From: Roridomyces roridus
Taxonomy: Eukaryota; Basidiomycota; Agaricomycetes; Agaricales; Mycenaceae
NCBI GenBank assembly: GCA_029378245.1
Contig: JARKIF010000025.1
Location: forward strand, 434,001 to 498,000
Length of the DNA stretch: 64,000 bases
Reading direction: 5' to 3'
A program made the translations under genes and the position numbers. This document shows, in pieces, positions 45,980 to 56,654 of this stretch. The notes under the pieces were generated by a model. The model was not told the origin of the DNA, searched no databases, and saw only the letters and a list, made by a program, of their open reading frames with translations. The stretch's first letter is position 1. Each line of letters opens with the position of its first letter.

Positions 45980-47780
45980 AGTGCTGTCGGTGTCTGCATC
46001 GAAAACGTACACACCTACATTTCCCAGAGAGTAGGCAGCAAGTTTTGGGCCAGTCCGAGAAAAGAGAATTCACCTCCCCTTGTGGCTTGAAGTTCCAAAG
46101 TTGCCAACGAATGTCTAGGCAATGCGATCCGATAAGTATCCCATTGGAAGCCTTCCTTTCCCTTCCGGGATCTCTGATATCCATTAGATATGACGATGTT
46201 GAGCTCGAGATGCGGTCTCGACTCACCGCCGACCAGTCCAGCTTCGAGTTTTCGTTGTCCGAGACGGAAGATAGCCAAATCTTCACATCAATAGGCTGTG
46301 TACTGGTCTTGGTGGTCCTCGGCTTGTGGCAGTTCTTGAAACCAGTAATATCAGCGAGAGCCAAGATTGGATTAAGTATTTACCACCCCCGCTGAAGAGA
46401 AGCAGCGCACCCTTGATCACAATTGCCGTCCTCAAACGCCGTCTGACAATCTGAAGTTAATCGGGCGGGATTCACGAGGCACGGCGAACAGAAAGCTCTA
46501 AGCTGCAACACCGGGTGGGCGGGGTCGGCTGTTTCTTATTCTTATTCTTATGCAATCGACGCGGGCTCGGGCTCGGGCATCACGGGTGGACGAACAGGTC
46601 GACTTTAGCTTTAGCGTGTGTCTCAGTGTCGCGGAGAACATATGTACATGCATAGGCATACGTACATCTTGTCTCTGTTGCCGGCAGCGGGCATCCCGGA
46701 TGTCTTGCCTGCGAACTCGGTGGACTTGCGCTTCCCGATCTATGTATGTTGAAGATGAGGGTACCAAGCGGGGAGGCAGAGACAAAGACTCTTCAGGGCA
46801 ACGCGGATCTCTTCCATAGGTATATTGAACCGAACAGATTTATCCTTCCGTCATTCCGTGCGTCCTGGGATGAATGCGGTGGAGAGCAGATTGAGATTGA
46901 GATGGTGTCGGGATTATGTACAGAGATATAGGGCGAGTGAGACGCGGGCTCGACGGCGGGTGAGTGGTTTGACGGTTTGACAGCACCCGGACGGGAATCG
47001 GAGGGGAGCATTTAAGTAGGCTGGGGTGCATTGGTGTGTTGTTACTCCCGGGAGTCGAGACACCGAGCAGGGCATGTATGTATGTATTATATGATATAGC
47101 ACTTGGAGTCGAATGCGCATGCAAGATGGCGATGCCTCTGGGTGGGTCGAGGTCGAGAGCTAAATATGCCTTGATGGACGAGGCATTGCGTGGGATGTGA
47201 GTGGGGAACATAACAGTGATCTCGAAGAGAAGACGTGATATTAGTTGATGGGAGCACCCAGGGAATGTCAGATTCGGATTGATGGGTTGGACGAGAATAA
47301 GAATGGTTTTGGTGTTTGTGGGACGCCACCAGGTGTAAGCCGCAAAAACGAGTACGAGTCTCGAGACGATATCCCGCTTTGACCGGTACCCGTGAAGCAG
47401 TGTGCCAAGTGATTGAGGGCCGGCGAGTTGCGAGAGGAGGGGAGTGAATCACAGCCTGGTTCCAGAGTGGGGTCGTCATGGGCTAGTAGCTACAGGTACA
47501 GCAAGAAGATCACCACCAATGATGGCTTCTCGCTCCTCCCACAGTGCGTGTATTCGTGATTTTGCTGCCGTTCCGCACGCTGAGCCCAGGAGATTCAGAG
47601 CACAGGGTCCAAGGACGAGAGCTGAGAGGTGCCAGCAGCCAGATGTCGTCTGAATCAGAACAGTTGTCAAGGTGGGAATAGCCGACGGGTGTGGGTGTGT
47701 CGGTGTTTGGACGTGCGACGGCCATCAATCCGTTAATGGTTTGATCTCCTACCGTCGTCGCCTTAAAGCTACCCACAGCA
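45980..47780. other. No gene supported
   Basis: A plus frame at 46045-46395 ends in a hydrophobic segment (IGCVLVLVVLGLWQFLKPV), but an antisense frame covers the same DNA and no start or splice support is visible. A TTCTTA microsatellite lies at about 46533-46551. The rest (46.5-47.7 kb) shows only short frames. Confidence 0.35.
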
Positions 47781-47786
47781 TACACC

Positions 47787-49034
47787 ATGTTCCGAGGCCA
47801 TTTTCCGCTTATAACATCTCCGCTCCGCCGACTGCCATTAGCCCTTTCTCTTTCTCCTGGCTACATCGGCCTGGTGCCTTTCATTTCATGCATCTCCCTT
47901 TTTCTTCTTCTTCAGGTATGTCTCGTTGGGACGTCGGACTCGAGCACTCACACCAGAGACGTAGGACTCGTATTCAATAATGAAAACGACTCACGACTCT
48001 TTCCTCGTGGGTCTTCGAGCTCTTCCACAGGCCCCATCATCGCCGCCGCCATCTGCGGCGCTCTCGCTTTCTTTTCACTCACGGCACTCATCTGGGTATG
48101 CGCTCGAAGGAAAAGGGAGCTACGGGACAAGGAGCATGCCATTGACTGTACGTTTTCTGCCCCATTCTACAGCCAATGTGCATGCTGATCGCTCGATATA
48201 CCAGTGCGCACCCACCCATTCCCACTCTCCGCAAAACCCGGGCATTCAAAGCTACAAACGACGCTATCCAACACCTCACCTCCGCCGGTTTTGGTCTCCG
48301 TCGTCTCCGTCCCTGCGTCTCCGCCCGAAGAGCCCGGCCACAAACAACCCAGGACCACTCGGGCGGACGGCACAGGCAAATCCAAATCACGGAAACACAA
48401 AGACATAGACAAAGAGAGACGCCACCGCTCAAGTATTTCGAAACCCCCAATCGCCGCCGCCGTGTCCAAACATTCCAAATGGCGTGCCCAGCTCCCGCCG
48501 ATCTCACAAGGTTACGGCGTTGGTGCGGGGTGGTATGCGACCCTGGATCCAGGCGAGGGGGAGGTCGACAAGGCCGGCCTCTCAGATGGAGATGCAGAGG
48601 TAGCGGTACCAGGTCCATCTAAGCCTGCTCGCGCTGCCCATCGCATATCGCGCACCGTGTCGAGTTTCGCTGCGGGCGTTGGGAAGCACTTTCCTCGATC
48701 TGTAACCTCCTCGTCGGATGCCGGAACCGTTGAGCCTTCCACCTCGCGATCGCGCCACAGGAGGAAGCGCCCACCGTTGCGTATCACGATTCCTGCAGCA
48801 CCGACGACGAGGGCGCCTGCTCCTGGTCTTCGGCCTGTTCGCGCCAAAGTCAGTACAAGTACGGGCACGAAAGATAAGGGGAAGGAGCGGGAGCGGGAGA
48901 AGGCCAAGGATGCCAAGGACAAGGACAAGGACCCGCAAAGCGCATCGACCCGGCGCTCGAGTCTCTCACTAGCCATCCTCGCTGCCCGACGCGGGCCCGA
49001 GGCCGGGCGGAGGCTTTTCCTCGTTCGGTCTTGA
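47787..49034 (+). CDS. Single-pass membrane protein, function unknown
   Basis: Exons 47787-48147 and 48205-49034 join in frame (AID, then LRTHPFPLSAKPG). The N-terminus MFRGHFPLITSPLRRL plus a hydrophobic stretch (IGLVPFISCISLFLLLQVC) looks like a signal sequence or anchor. A short Ser-rich segment is followed by a clear transmembrane helix IIAAAICGALAFFSLTALIW and a basic stop-transfer CARRKREL. The cytosolic part is long, charged and disordered, with Lys/Asp/Arg-rich runs (DKGKEREREKAKDAK). The layout (short outside, TM, disordered inside) recalls fungal membrane sensors, but no WSC or other domain is present. An alternative 41-nt intron near 47918 is possible. Confidence 0.6.
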
Positions 49035-50000
49035 GTTTGATCTCGCGTGACGGTGCGTTCCAAGAGCGGGTACGGGACCACCTGGGGCCACGGGTTTCAC
49101 GCTTTCACGACAATTGATGACCACGCTGTATGTGCGGCGCCCACGACAGCCATGATACCGAATGACGACATTGGACGGTGTTTAGTCGCTGGGCGACCCC
49201 GAAAAGACCTAGGTGGATCTGGAGCTGCCGTACCTCTTTGCATCCCGATTCCCACTGGCAGTCGAGCTGGACAGCGCATATCCCGAGGATCCCGTGCGCG
49301 GTGCGTCGCCATGCCATGGCCATGCCGTGTCGCTGTACATGTATCAACTCACATCTTACACGGACATGCGATTCCGGGTAACTCAGGCGGACGATTCTCT
49401 CTCGAGACCGACGTACGGACAGAGTATTATTTATTTTATTTATCTATTTGACATTCACTTTACTTTACATTACACGGATATGCGCCCACAGCCAGGTAGC
49501 CTCCCTCGCCCGAGCGTTCGTCTCCAAGTTTATGCGTCGTTCGGAGATTCGGGAATTCGGGGAGGGGGGCTGTTAATTCAATGACCACCACTACATAGGT
49601 AGTTGCTTTCAAGTTTGAAGTATTTACAATCATGAACTCAATACTTGTACATGATATATTGAACAATATCGAACTCGGTGTTAGGCGCTGTAGCCAAGGT
49701 TGATGATATCGATATCGTTACGCACCGCGGCAGTGTTGGTAACGGGGACCGGGGTGCACGGGTGCCCCGGAAGCGGTTCGCCGATTATCCGCCGATGACC
49801 GAGCTGGGCTCTTGTCGCTTTGCTTTGTTCCAACTTGCCTCCGAGTCCCGACTCCCGAGATCATGGATTGATTCTCGTCATGCTGTACGCATTGCGATGG
49901 TATCTTCCAACTGTGTTCCGGCGCTCGGGACAAGTTTCAGAGAGTGACGTGGTGCCAACGACCGCTAGCACATGCTGGGGATACTTGACTGTTCGCAAAG
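49035..50000. other. No gene supported
   Basis: A 134-codon frame directly downstream (49047-49451) probably reflects GC-rich 3' sequence. AT-rich sequence lies at 49425-49470. Confidence 0.35.
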
Positions 50001-50019
50001 CCAACTTCGGAGCCAGCGA

Positions 50020-50150
50020 CTCGGCTTGATCCAGATTACCAACGATTGATTCGTTGATTGATCAAATCGGCGAAGATGCAACAGATCATCAGTTGGCAAG
50101 TGACGGAACCATCGGGCCGCCGGGCTGGCGTGCCTCTCATCAGTGCTGCA
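50020..50150. repeat. Direct repeat, copy 1 of 2
   Basis: The block starting CTCGGCTTGATCCAGATTAC and containing TCATCAGTTGGCAAGTGACGG and CCATCGGGCCGCCGG recurs in the same orientation at about 51001-51106. The copies differ by small indels. Confidence 0.7.
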
Positions 50151-50369
50151 GGCAGGCAAGTAACGAAGAGAGACAGACTGGTAGTAAAGCAAGGAGTCCA
50201 AGGAGGAGTCCATTCCCCATGGCCAAGCCCCGTGCAGAAAACACGCACCCAAGACCTTGAAGAAGGTTGGACAAAGTTGGACTTCCCCAAGGAAACTAAC
50301 TATGTATCTATTCCTCAAGCCCCATGCAGAAAGCATGCGCATGCAAGAAAATCCTAATAGGAGATAGCT

Positions 50370-50680
50370 AAAAAATTGACAAACCCGTAGTCAGGAAGAC
50401 TATGCCAATCCTCCGGCAGATTCGCACCAAGGTGCCGAACAACCATCTCGAACGGCAACGTTGGCTGATAAGTAGTGCATGATATTTCCACATGTCGTGC
50501 CAGTGAGAGAGTCAAACTAACGTGGTCTCCCAATTTCAGACTCCTCGGATGCAAGGAAAAACACGAAAAAGGGAATTATTGACTCAAATACGCCAGATCT
50601 CCGGCGGATTCGAACCGAGGTAAGTCATATAGCCTGGCCGAACCGTCATGATCTCGAACGAAGGGCTGGCTGAGACGTAA
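50370..50680 (-). repeat. Array B-right: two B-box + oligo-T modules, minus strand
   Basis: Minus-strand cores lie at 50428-50417 (diverged) and 50617-50607 (GGTTCGAATCC). T runs on that strand are at 50375-50370 and 50570-50566/50561-50557. Both units carry the family-B opening CAGCCA...CGTTCGAGAT on the minus strand (near 50470 and 50675). They read towards the modules at 44-46 kb. Confidence 0.58.
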
Positions 50681-51000
50681 GGTAGGGGCCAGGCATCGAG
50701 CAGCATCACGTGCCACCACGGATGTGCTCGTATCGCTATTAACTCCCTCCACATCCCAAGATTCACAAATCTGGCTCCGTCAAGCCCTGGGGATGATCCA
50801 TACCTTGAGGTCCACGGAGCCCGATTCGCGATTTTTCTCTTCCTTGGAGCCCCCATAGCATTTTTGTCAGACACTGTGTAACCACGTGATGTAGCTCAAT
50901 GCGCCTGGCCCCTACCTTAGTTACTTGTTGTATCTCCGGCAAAGCCAACCTGGGATCCCGTCGATCTCCAGTGATGAAAGTGTCGGCCCAGGGCCGGAAG

Positions 51001-51106
51001 ATCTCGGCTTGATCCAGATTACGAATGATTGATTGATGGATGACACATCATCAGCTGGCAAGTTACGGGACCATCGTCGGGCCGCCGTGTTGGAACTTGG
51101 CGTGCC
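51001..51106. repeat. Direct repeat, copy 2 of 2
   Basis: A diverged copy of 50020-50150. It ends immediately before the 8-bp target duplication of the MITE at 51115-51389. Confidence 0.65.
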
Positions 51107-51114
51107 ACTCAAAG

Positions 51115-51389
51115 CAAGGGGTACGCGTATCAGAAATGTCAGACATAGGGTATCGTGAGAGAGTTTTGACATCCCAAAAAGGAAATCCAGTGATGCCGAA
51201 TTTTTTCGTGCATACCGAGACATTCTGAGCACTTTTCGGAAAAAGTTTTTGAGGTGAAGCACCCCTCCCTACGTAATGATTTGATCGGATCGCGTCAATT
51301 TTGGCGGAAACAATCAATCACATCACTGCTGACCCGAAACTCTCTCACGACAACCCGATGTTGACAGTTTCTGATGCGCGTACCCCTTG
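51115..51389. mobile_element. hAT-type MITE, 275 bp
   Basis: The ends CAAGGGGTACGCG and CGCGTACCCCTTG are exact inverted repeats, and pairing continues inward (ATCAGAAA, then GTGAGAGAGTTT) for about 50 bp with some mismatches. The 8-bp direct repeat ACTCAAAG flanks both ends (51107-51114 and 51390-51397), the duplication length of hAT elements. There is no coding capacity. Confidence 0.88.
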
Positions 51390-51468
51390 ACTCAAAGGCT
51401 CTCATCAGAAGGGAAACAGCCGACAGACTCGGTGAGACGGACACGAGGCGTTCGAGTCCTGCACCACC

Positions 51469-53137
51469 ATGCAATCAGCCCAGCGACTCCCTAGCGATAC
51501 GGACTAAGGTTGGCCACGGGTTCCCGGGTCTACCCCCGGGTTTACACCCGGGGTGTAAGTACGCGGGTACGGGTACGGGTTGGACCCTTGCCGAACCCGC
51601 GCAAACCGCGTACCCGACACGCAAACCCGCGGGTCGCCAGATATGCCATCAAGCCGTGACTCCGTGAGCTTGATCGATGATCCGCGCCTCGGCATCCCTC
51701 GGGGAGCACCGGAACAGTGATGTGAGAGATGAATTTGGTGTTCCTGTCATGATTTGATCCTTCTGAAATCAGCCGGGAGCACGGAGCAACAATTGTTCAT
51801 CACTTTGATGGCGCCCAGTGTACGTTCTGTGGTCCGAAGTGTGTGCCGACATACCCGCGGGTTACCCGTACGGGTTTTCAACCCGACCCGTTGCGGGTAC
51901 GGTTTTTGCGGGTGCGGGTACGGGTCGGCCTGTCAACACCCGGACCCGTGACCAACCTTAATACGGACCAGCGCCGGGCGGTCACAGAATTCATTCTCGA
52001 CGGGCTGGAAGGGGACACACCGAGGATCCAAGCATTCTGCCTCGCGGCTTCCGAATTCGTCACGGATTGCCAAGGCCGCCTCTTCAGAAGCATCTGCCAT
52101 CGAGCTGCGGCCTCCTGCACCCGGGGCGACCGGGGAGCATGAACGATGCCGTCAGCTGCTGCAAATTCTGACCGAGAACCCCCAGCTCGCAACTGCCATC
52201 AAAGAGCTGCGCATTGTCACGGCTCTGGTAGACTATGCCCGGCGCAACCTCGGGGGCGGTCGCGGCTGGATTGCCGACTCAGCCAGGCGGACACTCCCGG
52301 TTATCCTCGAACGCCTCGTGGCACTCAAACAGATATCCATCGTGCAGGTCGGGCCCTACTCTCCGAGGGAACCCGGCCTGAGCTGGGGCGACCTTCCACA
52401 TCTCCTGCGACAGCAATTGACCAGCATCTTTGCCTCGCCTTCTCTCGAGTCCGCGCAACTTAAAGGCTTCACTTTCTCCTCGCCGCAGCAGCTCATGTCG
52501 CTGTTTACGCAAGCAGAGTCCTTGAGGTCCCTGTCGCTGTCCCGCGGCCACTTCACCAACGCTACCGATGCGGGGGCTTGGCCGCTCTCGCAGCCTTGGC
52601 GGCCCCAGCTGACGTCCCTCACGCTCTCGGAAGTCGACGGGCAAGGATACTGTCACGTCTTCCTCGACCAACGGGTAGACCTTTCGCGAGTGGTCTCGCT
52701 CCGCATAGCATCCAAGGTGTCGGATGCCAAACGCAAGGCTTCTTACTGGCGCCGCCCGCACTCGCAAGCTTGACATGTTTTCCCTCGCCAGTATTCTGCA
52801 AGACATCCCCCTCCTTCCCTGGTCCCATCTCGTTTCGCTGCGTGTGCTGGTGTTGGATTTGGCACCCGGACTCGTGCACCTTTTCAACTCCTTGCCCGTC
52901 GACACCTCTCTCAGGCAGCTTGCCATTGAGTTTCCCGCTGGGGGCTTTCGTGTAGGCGGCGTGTACACGGTGGAGGGGGTCAACGCCTCGTTGGAGGCAG
53001 GTCTCGTGCGCGCCCGCCACTTGAAGGCGGTGGAGATGATAGCGTTCGGTGAGGACTCTGGGGAGGGTCGGTTCCCTTTATGGGCGGAAGATATGGGGTG
53101 GTTGTTGAGTCCTCTGGAGAGGCACGGTATCCTGTAG
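51469..53137 (+). pseudogene. F-box/LRR-like gene disrupted by a MITE and two frameshifts
   Basis: The frame opens at ATG 51469 (MQSAQRLPSDTD), is cut at 51505 by a MITE and resumes at 51969 as QRRAVTEFILDGL, then CLAASEFVTDCQGRLFRSIC, the usual basidiomycete F-box opening. A frame change is needed near 52098 to reach RCRQLLQILTENPQLATAIK. The frame then continues through LRSLSLSRGHF to SKVSDAK. A second change is needed near 52730 to reach LLTGAARTRKLDMFSLASIL. The last part ends at 53137 (SPLERHGIL). Codon periodicity is still clear, so inactivation looks recent. A 356-codon antisense frame covers the same DNA. Confidence 0.75.
51505..51960. mobile_element. hAT-type MITE, 456 bp, inserted in an F-box gene
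   Basis: The ends are TAAGGTTGGCCACGGGT and ACCCGTGACCAACCTTA, inverted with one mismatch. The perfect 8-bp duplication ATACGGAC flanks it (51497-51504 and 51961-51968). Both subterminal regions are packed with CGGGTACGGGT repeats. There is no coding capacity. Removing the element and one duplication rejoins the F-box frame, so this is a clear insertion. Confidence 0.92.
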
Positions 53138-53467
53138 TTGTGGCGGGTGTCGCAAGGTAAGCGTCGGTGCTCTCTCTTGGCTCTGGCTGAGCTCCGGTTC
53201 AGTCCAGATGTATGAGTACTGGTCGTGACCGGCTCGTTCGTGCGGCGGAGGAAAAGACAGCTTGGCTCGAAGAAGTGGCCTTGCATGATACTTACCGCTT
53301 TCTTGAAGTTTTCATTCATATGTATCCCGCCATTTGTACAAGTATACACTTAGGTTCTGATAACGGTTTTCTTCTTGGCAACTCAGGCGAAACATGCCTT
53401 GACTTTGAGCCTACTTCACGATAAATAACTTTCATAACCATACACCAACTACCTACTGCAGACTCAA

Positions 53468-55693
53468 TCATACATCCTTCTCCGCCTCCTCCATTGTAAC
53501 CCAAAGCCCACCCCTCACAAACATAGTCATATGCGCCCTCGGCCTAATCTTTTCATGCGCCTTCCACCCAGACTTGTCGTTCGTCTTCCACTCTGCAGGC
53601 GGGCGTGCGGCGGGGGGCTGGGCTTCGGCGGAGAGGGAGATGGCTGAGAATGTTTGGAGGAGGGCGACGAGGAAGAAGGAGGCTTCGTGGTAGGCGAATT
53701 GTTGCCCCAGACATATACGGGGGCCAGCGCTGAATGGGAGGAAGATGAAGGGGTTGGGTATCACTATTCCCAGTCAGAATGATAGACAAAGCCAGAGCAA
53801 GGGAAGAGACGCACGGTACTTGTGCAACCGCTCATCCAAAAACCGATCAGGATCGTAAGTGAGGGCGTCCGGTCCCCAGAGGTCCGTCCGGCGGTGCATG
53901 ACGATCTTGTTGACGAGCGTCCGCGTACCGGCGGGGATGTAGATCGGTCTCCCGCCGTTCTTGGGCTGGAGGACTGTTGGGTAGAGTGGGGTTCTACGTT
54001 GAAATATTAGCTGTGGATTCGCATTGGGGGAATTGGGTGAGGAAGACGAACCGGGCGTTCAAGGGCACGGCGGGGTAAAGTCTCAGCGTCTCGTTGAGTA
54101 CGGCCTGGATGGCGATGAGCACTCGGTTTTATCTAGGACGAGGAAAATTGAAACTTACCCGCAGATACTTGAGGTCGCGGAAATCAGCGAACGTAGGTCT
54201 GCGCGAGGGGCCTACGATGCGAAGGATTTCGCTGCGAAGTTTGGAAAGAATGTGTGGGTTTTGTGAGAGCATGTAGAGCGTGAAGGAGAGGAGGCTGGCG
54301 GTCTAGAGGAATGTCAATACCACAAAAAAGGAGGGAAGAGAGCGCGCACGGTATCCCGCCCAGCAACACTGATGCTCAGAATCTCATCCCGGAGGATAGT
54401 CCGGTCTATTCAAAGGTCAGCTCAAAGTGAGCCAGATATCCTCCGACGCACCTTCAGTAAAAGTCAACAAATGATCCAACAGCGTCTGTCCCTCCTGCGC
54501 CGCCTCATCCGCCGTCTTTCCCTTCCCCTCCCGCTCCTCAGCCCGCTTCTTCGCAATAGCTTCCTCCAAAATAGGATCAAGATACTCATGTATGATCTTC
54601 ACCGGCCCCGTCAACTCGTCCTTCCAAAACTCGGATAAAGGCCAGTGCTCGCCCAATCTGTACCGAGAGGCAGTGACAAGCTGGGCGTCGCGGAAAGCAG
54701 CGGCGACGGCGTGTGGTTTTATAGTGGCAGTGGCGGTGGTAGAGGAAGGGACGTAGTGCGGGTAAGGCATGGGTGCGGCGATAGATTGCATGTCGCGTGC
54801 GAACATGAAGGATGTGGCGGCGTCGAGAGTGAAGCGTGCGACCATGTCCTGCATGTCGACGGGATACCCCTCACGCAGTCGGGCTTTGATCTGTGTGACG
54901 GCTTTGTCTGCGAGCGATTCGAAGAGGTCAAAGTCGCTGATTCGCTCGCGGTGGAAGAACGGGCGGGTCATTTGGCGATGGAATCTAATTCGTCGGTCAA
55001 TCAATTGAACAACAAGGGGGTGAATCAAGGGCACGTACTTCCACATCTCCCCATCAGCAGCAAAGACACCCGTACCGAGCAAAGGCTCGTGCGCGTCGCG
55101 GAACTCAGGACCTTTCTCGAACGAGTTGAATTCCGTTGCGAGGATCACGCGGAGGTGGTCTGGCTCGGCGGTGAACAGCTGGTGGCGTTGCATTTTCATT
55201 CATTAGCGCTCAAATGCGATGTGGCACACGACAGACGTCACGTACACGAGTTTTGAACAAGAACCGCAGACCAAAGGTGTATCCCAGCTCAGCGGCGCCC
55301 ACAGCCAGATGGTCACCTTGAATCCAAATGTAATAAGAATCAAATCGGAGATGCAGAAAAGAGGCACACACCAGGAAACATATTCTCCACATTCACAGTA
55401 AATAAATCCAACCCGCCAATCCACCCAGGGAGATTCGGGGCGAGAACTGCGCCGGCGGCAGAAGCCTCCCTTCTATCCTTCCAAATGTAGTACTGAACGA
55501 AGACGGTCAGGACGAGGGGACCGCTGAATATGTACGCGAGGACGGCGAGCCACGTCGGGATGGCGATGTCGCAAAATCGGTAGAGGATGATGCGGGCGAG
55601 GTAGCAAGAGGCTGCCGGCGCGAGGATTCGGGGAATTTGTTTGGAGAGGTAGATGAGGCCTGGGGGGATGCGACCCAGGCGAGAGGGAGGCAT
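53468..55693 (-). CDS. Cytochrome P450, CYP63-like
   Basis: A complete membrane-bound P450 with about eight short introns. Start ATG 55693 ([13 protein letters not shown]) is chosen over two upstream ATGs because of family resemblance. The N-terminal hydrophobic part spans about residues 20-75 ([19 protein letters not shown]). Further landmarks are [20 protein letters not shown]; the C-helix [13 protein letters not shown] across an intron; the I-helix SISVAGRDT; the K-helix [14 protein letters not shown]; the meander [15 protein letters not shown]; and the haem loop [20 protein letters not shown] with its Cys ligand. All key residues (ExxR, Cys, AGxDT-type) are present, and all exons I traced join in frame. 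CYP63 enzymes in other basidiomycetes oxidise alkanes and aromatic xenobiotics; the substrate here is unknown. Confidence 0.85.
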
Positions 55694-55699
55694 GGTGGG

Positions 55700-56640
55700 G
55701 TGTGGGGTGTACAATCTTGGCATGGGCTTCATTTTATACTGACTTTGATATTGAGTCGGAAATTGAGGAGTCGCATGGAGCACAAGTAGTTCGGCTATTG
55801 CGGAAGGAAGCCGAACTTGGAGTCACGCTGGTAACAGGCAGCCAGGTAGGCGGATTCGAGGCGGGTTTACTAAATTCGTACATTAGCACTGATCCGCAGA
55901 TTATCACTTGACGCATCTGGGAATCAACAGTATCCTGCGGCCGCGTACCCATAGTGGTACGCCCTATTTTGGTTTGTGGACCGCGGTGAGCCAGGGGTGA
56001 TTGCTGCAGATTGGGGTTCACTGACAAGATAGGGTTTTTTATGAAGAAGAGTGAAGAAGGAGGAGAGTCGGACCAAGAAATCCACCGCCATCAACCGATC
56101 ATGATGCGCCACTTCTCCAAAATTCCAAATCCCGATTTCCTGAGTACCTGAGCCCTGATGCGCGACCGCCAGAGACGACCATGGTCTTGGCGCTGCCCCA
56201 CAACAGTGTCACATTCAAAGCCTGTGCCGTCTGCTCGTGCGGCCGCCGTCAAAAAGCATTCAATCTGCGAAATCTCGAAAGTCGAGTCACCTTTCGAATT
56301 CGGACATCCGCTTGACAATGAATGGTTTCATGGGCGATCCGTAACTCCGCTTGCGCTGTCCCGGGTTGTTCAGCGCTGCGTCCAAAAAAAGGCGTGTTAA
56401 AGAAGCGAGTGAGACACGGAGAGATGAGACCGTTGGTAAGCCGGAGAGCGATGAATGAGGAGGGTGGCATGCACCTGGAGATTGAATTTGTGGAACTACA
56501 GAAACAGGCCCTAGCGTAAGTGTTGGCATGCGTGAGGCTGAGCAGAGAACTCGACGCGCCCGATGTTGATGGGTAAGAGCAAGCCTGGGACCAATCATGG
56601 CTGATTACGTAGCACATCAAATTCCCTCTTGCCGTCCTCC
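55700..56640. other. No gene recognised
   Basis: Short frames on both strands (for example 56322-56519 plus, ending MHLEIEFVELQKQALA) have no family match that I can defend. Confidence 0.35.
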
Positions 56641-56654
56641 ACCTCCTTTGAATC

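Noticed and set aside
46045..46395. Plus frame with a terminal hydrophobic segment
   Set aside because: No start context, splice partner or family, and a comparable antisense frame covers the same bases.
48512..49081. 189-codon minus-strand frame
   Set aside because: It lies antisense to the second exon of the membrane protein in GC-rich, low-complexity sequence.
52279..53349. 356-codon minus-strand open frame
   Set aside because: It is antisense to the F-box pseudogene, whose plus-strand frames carry the recognisable motifs. The minus frame is rich in Arg/Ser/Pro with no domain.
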